From JAOUEA01 sp963825685 (GTDB lineage Bacteria; Actinomycetota; UBA4738; HRBIN12), in NCBI GenBank assembly GCA_963825685.1, contig CAWGUD010000006.1, forward strand, positions 62,001 through 126,000: 64,000 bases of DNA, given 5' to 3'. Position 1 is the first letter of the stretch. Each line of letters starts with the position of its first letter. Under the pieces are notes generated by a model. That model saw only the letters and a program-made list of their open reading frames with translations, was not told the origin of the DNA and did not search any database. A program made the translations under genes and the position numbers. This document shows positions 34,426 to 42,618 of the stretch, piece by piece.

Positions 34426-35667
34426 AGCGGCGTCGGCTCCCGCGCGGCGACCGAACACGACGAGGTCGAGCAGGGAGTTCGTGCCGAGGCGGTTCGCCCC
34501 GTGCACGCTGACGCACGCGCACTCGCCTGCGGCGTACAGCCCCGGGATCGGCGTCTCCTCGGGGCCCGTGACGACCCGGCCGTCGACGTCGGTCGGGATG
34601 CCGCCCATCGCGTAGTGGGCGGTCGGCTGGATCGGCACCGGCTCCTTCGTCGGCTCGACCTTGAGGTAGACGCGGGCGAACTCGGTGATGTCGGGCAGCT
34701 TCTCCTCGATCACCTTCGGGTCGAGGTGGGTGATGTCGAGGTAGGCCCAGTCGGCGTTCGGCCCGCCGCCGCGCCCCTCCTTGATCTCCTGGTAGATCGC
34801 GCGGCTCACCATGTCGCGCGGCGCGAGGTCCTTGATCGTGGGCGCGTAGCGCTCCATGAAGCGCTCGCCGTCCTTGTTCCGCACGATGCCGCCCTCGCCG
34901 CGCGCGGCCTCGCTGAGCAGCACGCCGAGCTTCGCGAGGCCCGTCGGGTGGAACTGGAACATCTCCATGTCCTCGAGGGGGACACCGCGACGCCAGACGA
35001 CGGCCGGGCCGTCGCCGGTGAGCGCGTGCGCATTCGAGGTCACGCTGAACATGCGGCCGTAGCCCCCGGTCGCGAAGACGATCGACTTCGCGCGGAAGAC
35101 GTGCAGCTCACCGGTCGCGAGCTCGTAGGCGACGACGCCCGCGGCGGCGCCGGTTCCATCGCGCAGCAGGTCGAGGCAGTAGAACTCGTTGAAGAACCGC
35201 ACGTCGCGCTTCACGCACTGCTGGTAGAGCGTCTGCAGGATCATGTGACCGGTGCGGTCGGCGGCGTAGCAGGCTCGTCGAACCGGGCGCTCGCCGTGGT
35301 TGGCGGTGTGGCCGCCGAACCGGCGCTGGTCGATGCGTCCGTCGGGGGTGCGGTTGAACGGCAGCCCCCACCGCTCGAGCTGGTAGATCGCGTCGATCGC
35401 CTCCTCGGCCATCAGCTGCGCCGCGGGCTGGTCGGTGAGGTAGTCGCCACCCTTCACGGTGTCGAAGGCGTGCCACTCGGGGCTGTCCTCCTCGGTGTTG
35501 CCGAGGGCCGCGCAGACCCCGCCCTGGGCCGCGCCCGTGTGCGAACGGGTGGGGTAGAGCTTGGAGATCACCGCGGTGCGGACCTGATCGGACAGCTCGA
35601 TCGCGGCGCGCATGCCGGCGCCGCCACCGCCGATCACGAGCGCGTCGTACGTGTGGGTCGTGGCCAT
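34426..35667 (-). CDS. sdhA: Succinate dehydrogenase flavoprotein subunit, C-terminally truncated
   Basis: SdhA oxidises succinate with covalent FAD. Present are YDALVIGGGGAGMRAAIELS, PTRSHTGAAQGGVCAALGN (FAD-linking His), FGGHTANHGERPVRRACYAA, SIVFATGGYGRMF, FQFHPTGLAKLGVLLSEAAR, and ERYAPTIKDLAPRDMVSRAI. PTAHYAMGGIPTDVDGRV, then GANRLGTNSLLDLVVFGRRA, follow. After about residue 414 homology stops; the family has roughly 580 residues, so the helical C-terminal domain is absent. The frame runs on without stop to 33778 but is unrelated there. The start is the ATG at 35667, last of three tandem copies. Confidence 0.9.
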
Positions 35668-35746
35668 CGCTACGCGTCCTTGGTCGTGGCCATCGCTACG
35701 CGTCCTTGGTCGTGGCCATCGCTACGTGTTCTCTGGAAGCAGCCAT
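35668..35746 (-). repeat. 26-base tandem repeat with chained mini-reading frames before sdhA
   Basis: On the minus strand the unit ATGGCCACGACCAAGGACGC plus GTAGCG occurs in full twice (starts 35719 and 35693), and its beginning is the true sdhA start (35667). sdhD ends TAG, then CG, then an ATG at 35746 opening a 16-codon frame that ends in the first unit's TAG (35696). Two bases later comes the ATG of an eight-base-phase-shifted 7-codon frame (35670-35693), whose TAG is again two bases before the sdhA ATG. Each unit also holds AAGGA at Shine-Dalgarno distance from the next ATG. Confidence 0.8.
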
Positions 35747-35748
35747 CG

Positions 35749-36204
35749 CTAGGCGACCGGTCCCCACTTGTTCGGGTCGAACGTGACGACGATCACGGAC
35801 CCGAGCACGAACAACGTGAACCCGAGCACGTAGAAGACCATGTTGGCGGCGAAGCGCACGCCGGGCTTGCGCACGTAGTCGAGCGTGATGTTGCGGAGCC
35901 CGTTGATGCCGTGGATCAGCGCGAGCGTGAGCAGCATCCAGTCCCACGTGCGCCAGAACGGGCTTTCCCAGCGAGCCGCGACGAAGCCGAAGTCGACGCG
36001 GTCCACCCCGCCGGCGGGCAGGTGCATGATCAGCGTGTGGCCGAGCGCCAACACGAGCAGCATGATGCCGCTGATGCGCATGAACAGCCACATCCAGAGC
36101 TCGAAGCCGCCCACGGGACGCTCGCGACCCCGGGTGTAGTCGCGCTGCGGTGGCTGCGGCGCCCCGCCCTCGGGGCTCGGCGGTCGTTCGATCGTGGTGG
36201 CCAT
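35749..36204 (-). CDS. sdhD: Succinate dehydrogenase membrane anchor subunit
   Basis: A 151-residue protein with three membrane spans. RISGIMLLVLALGHTLIMHL carries a heme-ligand candidate His. WMLLTLALIHGINGLRNITL is the conserved second span, then MVFYVLGFTLFVLGSVIVV. It anchors SdhA/SdhB and helps form the quinone site. Its TAG lies two bases before the first mini-frame that leads to sdhA; sdhC is 13 bases upstream. Confidence 0.88.
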   Translation of the reverse strand: MATTIERPPSPEGGAPQPPQRDYTRGRERPVGGFELWMWLFMRISGIMLLVLALGHTLIMHLPAGGVDRVDFGFVAARWESPFWRTWDWMLLTLALIHGINGLRNITLDYVRKPGVRFAANMVFYVLGFTLFVLGSVIVVTFDPNKWGPVA

Positions 36205-36217
36205 CAGCTCGCTCCGC

Positions 36218-36628
36218 TCACAACAGGTCGATGATCTGCTTGCCCATGATCGCGGTGACCGCGAGCGCCGAGACGAGGAAGATCGCCGCCGACGTGCGCC
36301 CGACCGCCTTGATGTGACCGGCGAGGCTCGGGAAGAAGTCGATCAGCGTGACCTTCATGCCGTTGATCGAGTGGAACAGCACCGCGAGCACGAGGCCCAG
36401 CTCGAGCACGTGGACCGCGGGGTTCTTGTACGCCTCGGTGACCCGGTCGTAGGCCTCCGGACCCCACCCGATCACGGCGGTGTCGACGACGTGGGCGAAG
36501 AGGAACAGGATCACGGCCACGCCGGTGATGCGGTGGAAGATCCAGGACCACTGGCCCTCATGGCCCAGATAGGGAGAGCCGAAGTCGTCCTTCTGCTTCT
36601 TGCGGAGTCTGGTGGCCACGGTGATCAC
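36218..36628 (-). CDS. sdhC: Succinate dehydrogenase cytochrome b subunit
   Basis: A 136-residue protein with three membrane spans. EGQWSWIFHRITGVAVILFL has the S-x3-H-R-x-T/S-G motif of SdhC, VLAVLFHSINGMKVTLIDF the heme His, and AAIFLVSALAVTAIMGKQII the last span. It starts at the GTG of 36628; a second GTG nine bases on is also possible. It is first in the sdhCDA(B) operon. Confidence 0.9.
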   Translation of the reverse strand: MITVATRLRKKQKDDFGSPYLGHEGQWSWIFHRITGVAVILFLFAHVVDTAVIGWGPEAYDRVTEAYKNPAVHVLELGLVLAVLFHSINGMKVTLIDFFPSLAGHIKAVGRTSAAIFLVSALAVTAIMGKQIIDLL

Positions 36629-36730
36629 CCTCAGGCTATCTCGCGCCCCGGCGAGCGAGCCGGCCGAGGCGTCCAGCGGACGGCGCGGAGTCTACTCCGT
36701 TCCGGCAGGGGGTCACCTCTGCAGATCGGG

Positions 36731-37369
36731 TCACACGGTGCGCAGGGCCACGAGCACGCCGTCGCGGATCGGCAGGATCGTCGTCACGTACCGCTCGTCG
36801 GCCGCGACCATCGCGTTGTGCTCGCGGATCGCGTCGGTGAGGTCGTCGGGCGGCTCGCCGTCGGGCGGCACGCGTCCGTACCAGAGCGTGTTGTCGCAGA
36901 TGTAGAGCCCGCCGACGCGCACCCGGTCGCGGGCGGCGCGCCAGGCATCGGGATAGCCGTGCTTGTCGATGTCGTCGTAGACGATGTCGAAGTCGCCCTC
37001 GACCGCGGCGAACGACGTCAGCGCGTCGCCCACGTGGTACGTGATGCGATCCCAGACGCCCGCACGCCCCAGGTAGTCGGCGGCCTTCCGCTCGTTGGCG
37101 GCGTCGCCGTCGGTGAGGTGGATCTCGCCCTCGGCGCCGGTGGCCCTCGCGAACCAGTACGCCGAGTAGCCGAACCCCGAGCCGAGCTCGAAGACGCGTC
37201 GCGCCGCGATCGAGGCGGCGAGCGTCCAGAGCGTGACGCCGACGTTGCGGCCGACGATCGGGAAGCCGAGCTCACGCGCCTCGGCCTCCATCTCGAGCAG
37301 CACGGGTTCGTCGTAGCGAGCGTGCAGCGACGCGGTATAGGCCTCGATACGAGGGTCGACGATGTCCAT
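36731..37369 (-). CDS. SAM-dependent O-methyltransferase (class I, COMT family 3-like)
   Basis: A 212-residue protein starting MDIVDPRIEAYTASLHARYD. The SAM motif is RRVFELGSGFGYSAYWFARA. GDFDIVYDDIDKHGYPDAWR carries metal-binding Asp residues and VGGLYICDNTLWYGRV the second acidic cluster. This is the cation-dependent O-methyltransferase pattern for catechol-like substrates. The actual substrate is unknown. The ATG at 37369 is chosen because the helix MDIVDPRIEAY starts the family. It is divergent from the mutase gene, with 44 bases between. Confidence 0.85.
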   Translation of the reverse strand: MDIVDPRIEAYTASLHARYDEPVLLEMEAEARELGFPIVGRNVGVTLWTLAASIAARRVFELGSGFGYSAYWFARATGAEGEIHLTDGDAANERKAADYLGRAGVWDRITYHVGDALTSFAAVEGDFDIVYDDIDKHGYPDAWRAARDRVRVGGLYICDNTLWYGRVPPDGEPPDDLTDAIREHNAMVAADERYVTTILPIRDGVLVALRTV

Positions 37370-37413
37370 GGACGACAAGCCTAGCGACGACCGGCCCCGA
37401 TAGGCTTCGGGCG

Positions 37414-39066
37414 ATGGCACCCGACGATGAGCGACGCGCCACCGATTCGGGCATCGAGCTGCAGCCCGTCTACACGGCCGACGATCTGGCCGCGCGGGGC
37501 TTCGATCCCGCGCGCGACCTGGGCGAGCCGGGGGAGTACCCGTTCACGCGCGGCGTGTATCCCACGATGTACCGCCACCGTCTCTGGACGATGCGCCAGT
37601 ACGCGGGGATGGCGACCGCCGACGAGACGAACGCGCGCTTCCGGTACCTGCTCGAGCAGGGGCAGACGGGCATCAGCGTCGCGTTCGACCTGCCGACGCA
37701 GATGGGCCTCGACAGCGACCATCCGCGCGCCGAGGGCGAGGTGGGCAAGACCGGCGTCGCGATCGACTCCGTCGACGACATGGCGCGGCTGTTCGCGGGC
37801 ATCCCGCTCGATCGCGTCTCGACGTCGATGACGATCAACGCGACGGCGCCGATCCTGCTGCTGCTCTACGAGCTCGTGGCCGAGGAGCAGGGCGTGGCGT
37901 CGACCGACATCAGCGGCACCGTGCAGAACGACATCCTCAAGGAGTACGCGGCGCGCGGCACGTACATCTACCCGCCGGAGCCGTCGATGCGCCTCATCAC
38001 CGACCTGTTCGCCTACTGCGGCGAGTCCGTGCCCCGCTGGAACACGATCTCGATCAGCGGGTACCACATGCGGGAGGCGGGCTCGACCGCGGCCCAGGAG
38101 ATCGCCTTCACGCTCGCCGACGGCATCGCCTACGTGCAGGCAGCGCTCGACGCGGGGCTCGACGTCGACGACTTCGCGCCGCGCCTCTCGTTCTTCTTCG
38201 CGTGCCACATGCACTTCTTCGAGGAGATCGCGAAGTTCCGCGCGGCCCGCCGCATGTGGGCGCGCATCATGCGGGAGCGGTTCGATGCGAAGGACCCGCG
38301 GAGCTGGATGCTGCGGTTCCATACGCAGACCGGCGGCGCGACGCTCACCGCGCAGCAGCCCGAGGTGAACATCGTGCGCACGGCGCTCGAGGCGCTCGCC
38401 GCGGTGCTCGGCGGCACGCAGTCCCTGCACACGAACGCGTTCGACGAGGCGCTCGCGCTGCCGACGGAGCACAGCGCGACGATCGCGCTCCGCACCCAGC
38501 AGGTGATCGGCTACGAGACCGGCGTGACCGAGACGGTCGATCCGGTGGCGGGCTCGTACTACGTGGAGTCGCTCACCGACGAGCTCGAGCGGCTCGCGAC
38601 CGACTACATCGAGCGGATCGACGCGATGGGCGGCGCTGTTCGCGCGATCGAGGCCGGCTTCTACCAGGACGAGATCCACGAAGCCGCGTTCGCCATCCAA
38701 CAGGGCATCGAGTCGGGGGAGCGCGTCGTCGTCGGCGTGAACCGCTTCGTCGACACCGACGAGGAACCGATCGAGCTGCAGCGCATCTCCGAGAGCGAGG
38801 TCGCGAAGCAGGTCGAGCGCGTGCGAGCGCTGCGGGCCGATCGCGACCAGGCCGCCGTCGACGCCGCCCTCGCCGTGGTTGCCGAGACCGCGTCCGGCAC
38901 GGACAACCTCGTGCTCCCGATGAAGGAGGCACTGCGCGTCCGCGCGACGCTCGGCGAGGTGAGCGACATCCTGCGCGGCGTGTTCGGCGAGCACCGACCC
39001 ACCATCGTGACCGCCGGTCCTTTCGTCGCCGAGGAACCATCGGCGGCGGTCGTACGCTGGCGGTGA
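37414..39066 (+). CDS. Acyl-CoA mutase large subunit (methylmalonyl-CoA mutase type, no B12 domain)
   Basis: A 550-residue TIM-barrel subunit. RGVYPTMYRHRLWTMRQYAG carries the catalytic-pocket Tyr, and TVQNDILKEYAARGTYIYPP carries the substrate-carboxylate Arg ten residues after Gln. SISGYHMREAGSTAAQEIAF has the His near cobalamin. These residues favour (methyl- or ethyl-)malonyl-CoA over isobutyryl-CoA, where Tyr and Arg become Phe and Gln. The Phe usually following YAG is Met (YAGM). The B12-binding domain is absent and must be a separate protein, not in this window. The reaction moves a thioester group by a radical mechanism. The ATG is at 37414. Confidence 0.88.
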   Translation: MAPDDERRATDSGIELQPVYTADDLAARGFDPARDLGEPGEYPFTRGVYPTMYRHRLWTMRQYAGMATADETNARFRYLLEQGQTGISVAFDLPTQMGLDSDHPRAEGEVGKTGVAIDSVDDMARLFAGIPLDRVSTSMTINATAPILLLLYELVAEEQGVASTDISGTVQNDILKEYAARGTYIYPPEPSMRLITDLFAYCGESVPRWNTISISGYHMREAGSTAAQEIAFTLADGIAYVQAALDAGLDVDDFAPRLSFFFACHMHFFEEIAKFRAARRMWARIMRERFDAKDPRSWMLRFHTQTGGATLTAQQPEVNIVRTALEALAAVLGGTQSLHTNAFDEALALPTEHSATIALRTQQVIGYETGVTETVDPVAGSYYVESLTDELERLATDYIERIDAMGGAVRAIEAGFYQDEIHEAAFAIQQGIESGERVVVGVNRFVDTDEEPIELQRISESEVAKQVERVRALRADRDQAAVDAALAVVAETASGTDNLVLPMKEALRVRATLGEVSDILRGVFGEHRPTIVTAGPFVAEEPSAAVVRWR

Positions 39067-39182
39067 ACGGCGGGAGCGCCTCGGATGCGATCCTGCTCGA
39101 GGAGTCTGGATCGTCGTCCCTCCGGAGTCGCTCCGGTCGCGGATCGGGCGGATGTCCCGGTCCGATGGAAGGAGGGAGCGAC

Positions 39183-39860
39183 ATGAGGAAGCGATTCCTC
39201 GGAGCGCTCGCGGCGGGAGCCCTCGTGGTCGGCCTGCTGGTCGGCGGTGTGTCAGCCGGTCCGGTGACCGACGCGACGGTCTTCCTCGCACACGGCATCC
39301 CGGGCCAGAAGGTCGATGTCTACATCGCCGGCGACGAGGTGCTGTCGAACTGGCGATACGGCAAGGTGGCGACGCTCGAGGACGTCGCACCCGGCATCTA
39401 CAAGGTGAAGGTGCGGACGCCCGCCGATCCCGGCAAGGGCACCCTGCTCGTCGGGACGAGCCTCGAGATCGAGGCCGGCGACAACATCACGGTGGTCGCC
39501 TACATGAAGTCGGGTGACCCGTTCCTGCAGGCGTTCGACAACGACGTCGTGTTCACCGACATCGGCGACGCGATCCTGCAGGTCCGGCACACGGCGAAGG
39601 CGCCGAAGGTCGACGTGTGGGCCAACGGGACCGAGCTCACGCCGGGCGACGGCATCGCGAAGGGCGAGGAATTCGCGCTCGAGGTGCCGCCGGGTGTCTA
39701 CGCGTACTGGGCGGCCGCCCACAACGACTTCGCGCCCGTGATCGGGCCCGATGTCGCCGAGCTGGAGGCGGCACACGCCTACCAGGTCATGGCGGTCGGC
39801 ACCAACGCGTCGAACTACCGGTTCATCGTGATCGACCAGGACTTCACGACTCCTGTGTGA
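39183..39860 (+). CDS. Exported DUF4397 protein, copy 1
   Basis: A 225-residue protein. The signal FLGALAAGALVVGLLVGGVS precedes two beta repeats of DUF4397: DATVFLAHGIPGQKVDVYIA, then APGIYKVKVRTPADPGK, and ILQVRHTAKAPKVDVWANGT, then VPPGVYAYWAAAHNDFAPVI. DUF4397 proteins are surface beta-sandwich repeats of unknown role. GGAAGGAGGG precedes the ATG, a strong ribosome site. A GC-rich terminator follows. It is similar along its whole length to the protein at 40269-40946. Confidence 0.88.
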   Translation: MRKRFLGALAAGALVVGLLVGGVSAGPVTDATVFLAHGIPGQKVDVYIAGDEVLSNWRYGKVATLEDVAPGIYKVKVRTPADPGKGTLLVGTSLEIEAGDNITVVAYMKSGDPFLQAFDNDVVFTDIGDAILQVRHTAKAPKVDVWANGTELTPGDGIAKGEEFALEVPPGVYAYWAAAHNDFAPVIGPDVAELEAAHAYQVMAVGTNASNYRFIVIDQDFTTPV

Positions 39861-39885
39861 GGTCGAAGATCGACGCGAGCCCGGA

Positions 39886-39910
39886 GCCCCGCCGGCAGAG
39901 CCGGCGGGGC
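39886..39910 (+). terminator. GC-rich terminator hairpin
   Basis: GCCCCGCCGG (39886-39895) pairs with CCGGCGGGGC (39901-39910) over a five-base loop, followed by TTCGGGTTGT. It lies 25 bases after the DUF4397 stop. Confidence 0.7.
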
Positions 39911-39967
39911 TTCGGGTTGTCACCGACGCGCGTGGCCGTGCGCCCGGAGCCACTACTCCAAGACAGA

Positions 39968-40132
39968 CTAGCTCCTCGCCAGCTGTATCGCCGCATGCCC
40001 GGTCGCGGCGATCCCCGCGATGAGGAGCAGGACCCCGATCACGCGCAGTCGCGGGTTCCGCAGGGCGAGACCCGCGACGACCAGGCAGGCGAGCCCGACC
40101 CCCAGCTCGATCACCCAGGTCGCGGTCTCCAC
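39968..40132 (-). CDS. Possible small two-span membrane protein
   Basis: A 54-residue frame from a GTG at 40132: VETATWVIELGVGLACLVVA, then NPRLRVIGVLLLIAGIAATG, ending HAAIQLARS. Two clear hydrophobic segments are separated by a basic turn. It lies alone on the minus strand between the DUF4397 genes. No family is recognised and there is no good ribosome site. Confidence 0.45.
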   Translation of the reverse strand: METATWVIELGVGLACLVVAGLALRNPRLRVIGVLLLIAGIAATGHAAIQLARS

Positions 40133-40268
40133 GAGGCCGGACCCTACCGGAGCCGGATCGGGGTCGAACCTATGCACGCCCGCGGCCGGGCCATCCGGAT
40201 CCCGTGAACCCCCGAACGACCTGCGACGGCCGGGGACGGACCGCGGCCGGTGGAAGGGAGGTTCCTCG

Positions 40269-40946
40269 ATGCGCATGAAGAAACTGCTCACCGCGGCGCT
40301 CACGGGCGCGATGGCGATGGGGCTGTTCGCACTGCCCGCCTCTGCAGGCGGCGGCGCCACGGTCTTCGTGGCCCACGGCATCCCGGGCGTCAAGGTCGAC
40401 GTCTGCGTGAACGGGGCCGAGGCGCGCTCGAACTTCAAGTACGGGCGTGCGTTCGAGCTCGGCACCGGCATCCCCGCCGGTACCTACAAGGTGAAGGTTC
40501 GCCTCGCGAGCCCCGGTGAGTGCAAGGGCGCCGTCGCGATCAGCGAGAAGCTCGAGCTGACCGACGGGCTCAACGCGACCGCCACGGCGATCGTGCGTCA
40601 GGGTGCGCCTCAGCTGGACATCCGCGTGAACGACACCGACATCGCCGGTGGCGCGAACGCCTCGGTGACGGTGCGACACCTCGCGAAGGCCCCCACGGTC
40701 GACGTGTGGGTCAACGGCGGCGCCGGTCCCGCGGTGCCCGGCCTCGAGCGGTTCGAGGAAGCCGGCCCGGTCGAGGTGCCCGGTGACCAGACCTACGCGT
40801 ACTGGGTCTCGGCCGAGGGCGACAACGCCCCGGTGATCGGTCCCGACGTGGCGGAGCTGGCGCAGGACACGGCGTACCAGATCATCGCGGTGGGCAACGA
40901 CGCCTCGAACTGGCGCTTCATCGTGATCGGTCAGGCCGGCGTCTAG
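40269..40946 (+). CDS. Exported DUF4397 protein, copy 2
   Basis: A 225-residue protein with signal KLLTAALTGAMAMGLFALPA, then SAGGGATVFVAHGIPGVKVD, GIPAGTYKVKVRLASPG, SVTVRHLAKAPTVDVWVNGG, and DQTYAYWVSAEGDNAPVIGP. It has the same two-repeat plan and length as the copy at 39183, plus two cysteines (VDVCVNG and PGECKG) that could form a disulfide and are absent from copy 1. It is a tandem duplicate that has diverged. GGAAGGGAGG precedes the ATG. Confidence 0.88.
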   Translation: MRMKKLLTAALTGAMAMGLFALPASAGGGATVFVAHGIPGVKVDVCVNGAEARSNFKYGRAFELGTGIPAGTYKVKVRLASPGECKGAVAISEKLELTDGLNATATAIVRQGAPQLDIRVNDTDIAGGANASVTVRHLAKAPTVDVWVNGGAGPAVPGLERFEEAGPVEVPGDQTYAYWVSAEGDNAPVIGPDVAELAQDTAYQIIAVGNDASNWRFIVIGQAGV

Positions 40947-40972
40947 CCGTTCCGATCGATCGCAGGGGCGAC

Positions 40973-41003
40973 GGCCCCGCCGGCTGCCCGTGCCGGCGGG
41001 GCC
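40973..41003 (+). terminator. GC-rich terminator hairpin
   Basis: GGCCCCGCCGG (40973-40983) pairs with CCGGCGGGGCC (40993-41003) over a nine-base loop, 27 bases after the second DUF4397 gene. Its stem matches that of the terminator after copy 1, as if duplicated with the gene. Confidence 0.65.
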
Positions 41004-41045
41004 GCTCCCGTGTCCGGGTCCGCTTCCCGTAGGCTTCACCCCACG

Positions 41046-41738
41046 ATGGACGTCACGATCGTCGGCGGCACCGGCAAGGAAGGCTTCGGCCTCGCGCTGC
41101 GCCTGCTCGGAGCCGGCCACCGGGTCACGATCGGCTCCCGCTCCGCCGAGAGAGCCGACGAGGCCGTGGCGAGGGCGAAGGAGACGCTCGACGACGACGC
41201 GATCCAGGTCGAGGGCGCCGAGAACGCCGCATCCGTGCTCGGCGCCGACATCGTGGTCGTCACCGTGCCGTTCTCGGGCATGATCGAGATCTACGCGTCG
41301 ATCGCGCCCGCGTTGCAGCAGGGGCAGGTCGTGCTCGACGCGACGAGCCCGCTGATGGCCGCGGTCGGTGGCAAGGCGTGGGAGCCGATCACCCCGTGGC
41401 TGGGGTCGGCCGCCGAGCTCGCAGCGTCGCTCGTGCCCGACGGCATCGCGGTGGTGGCCGGCTTCCACACGATCGGGGCGCACACGCTGATGGCGCTCGA
41501 CGACGAGGTGGCCTCCGACGCGCTGCTCTGCGGCGACGACGAAGGCGCCAAGCGGAAGGTCGGCGAGCTGATCGACTCCGTGCCGGGCATGCGGTGGGTC
41601 GACGCCGGTCCGCTCGCGAACGCCCGGCTCACCGAACCGCTCACGCCGCTGATCATCACGATCAACCGCCGCTACAAGCTGAAGGACGGCGGGTTCCGCA
41701 TCACCGGTCGCGACGCGTGGGGGTCGCCCGAGTCGTGA
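41046..41738 (+). CDS. npdG: NADPH:F420 oxidoreductase-like protein
   Basis: A 230-residue protein opening MDVTIVGGTGKEGFGLALRL, then LGAGHRVTIGSRSAERADEA. This is the GxGxxG plus GSR phosphate-binding site of F420H2:NADP reductases. VVVTVPFSGMIEIYASIAPA, GIAVVAGFHTIGAHTLMALD, and RLTEPLTPLIITINRRYKLK follow. It shuttles hydride between NADPH and coenzyme F420, implying that the organism makes F420. The start is the ATG at 41046; it overlaps the hydrolase gene (GTGA). TrpX-type DinI fusions are excluded by the length. Confidence 0.85.
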   Translation: MDVTIVGGTGKEGFGLALRLLGAGHRVTIGSRSAERADEAVARAKETLDDDAIQVEGAENAASVLGADIVVVTVPFSGMIEIYASIAPALQQGQVVLDATSPLMAAVGGKAWEPITPWLGSAAELAASLVPDGIAVVAGFHTIGAHTLMALDDEVASDALLCGDDEGAKRKVGELIDSVPGMRWVDAGPLANARLTEPLTPLIITINRRYKLKDGGFRITGRDAWGSPES

Positions 41739-42618
41739 GCTGCCCGGGCCGGTTCGTGGAGATCGATGACACGTCGCTGTGGGTGGTCGAGCGTGGACCC
41801 GATGACGGCGTGCCGCTGCTCGTGCTGCACGGCGGACCCGGTCTCGACCATCACGAGTTCGCCGACTACCTCGACCCGCTGACCGAACGGGGCATCCGCC
41901 TCGTGCTCGTCGATCTGCGGGCCTGTGGACGCTCCGAGCGGCCGTCGCCTCAGACGTGGACGTTGGAGCGTCACGCCCAGGACGTGGTCATGCTCGCCCA
42001 GGCGATGCGCCTCGACCGGTGGGCCGTGCTGGGCCATTCCTACGGCGCCTTCGTGGCGTTGCAGCAGGCGGTCGACTACCCCGGCGTGGCGGCGGCGGTG
42101 ATCGTGAGCAGCGGCGTGCCGTCGACGCGGTTCCTCGAGCGCATGGACGAGAACCTGCACGCGCTCGAGCCGGCCGAGCTCCGCGACCGCGTGATCGCGT
42201 CGTTCGCGACGCGAGTCCGAGGTCTCGACCGCGAAGGAGTTCGAAGACCTGATGCGCGATCAGTGGCCGTTCCACTTCGCGTTCACCGGCGACACGCGGA
42301 TCGAGGAGTATCGGCTGCGCATGCGCCGGCATGGTCTACTCGCCCGACGTGCTGCGGCACTTCGCCGGCGGCGAGCACGGGGCGATCGAGGTCGAGGATC
42401 GTCTCGGCGAGGTGACCTCGCCGACGCTCGTGCTGGCGGGGCGCTCGGACCGCACATGCGTCCCCGAGGCGTCCGAGGCGATCGCGGGCGGCATCGCGGA
42501 CTCACAGCTGCTGATCTTCGAGGCGAGCGGGCACATGACCTTCGTGGAGGAGCCGGACGTCTACGTCGAGGCCGTGTCGCGGTTCCTCGGCTGGGACGAC
42601 GACCCGTCGATCATCTAG
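41735..42618 (+). CDS. Alpha/beta hydrolase (proline iminopeptidase-like), two frameshifts
   Basis: The start from the GTG at 41735 leads to PLLVLHGGPGLDHHEFADYL (oxyanion HGGPG), then LVLVDLRACGRSERPSPQTW and WAVLGHSYGAFVALQQAVDY (nucleophile Ser). After shifts near 42215 and 42330 it ends PTLVLAGRSDRTCVPEASEA (Asp) and IFEASGHMTFVEEPDVYVEA (His). The HGGPG and DxRxxGxS motifs are typical of proline iminopeptidases and related lactonases. The rebuilt length of about 294 residues is normal. Its TAG shares the palindrome CTAG with the stop of the convergent carboxylase gene. Confidence 0.85.
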
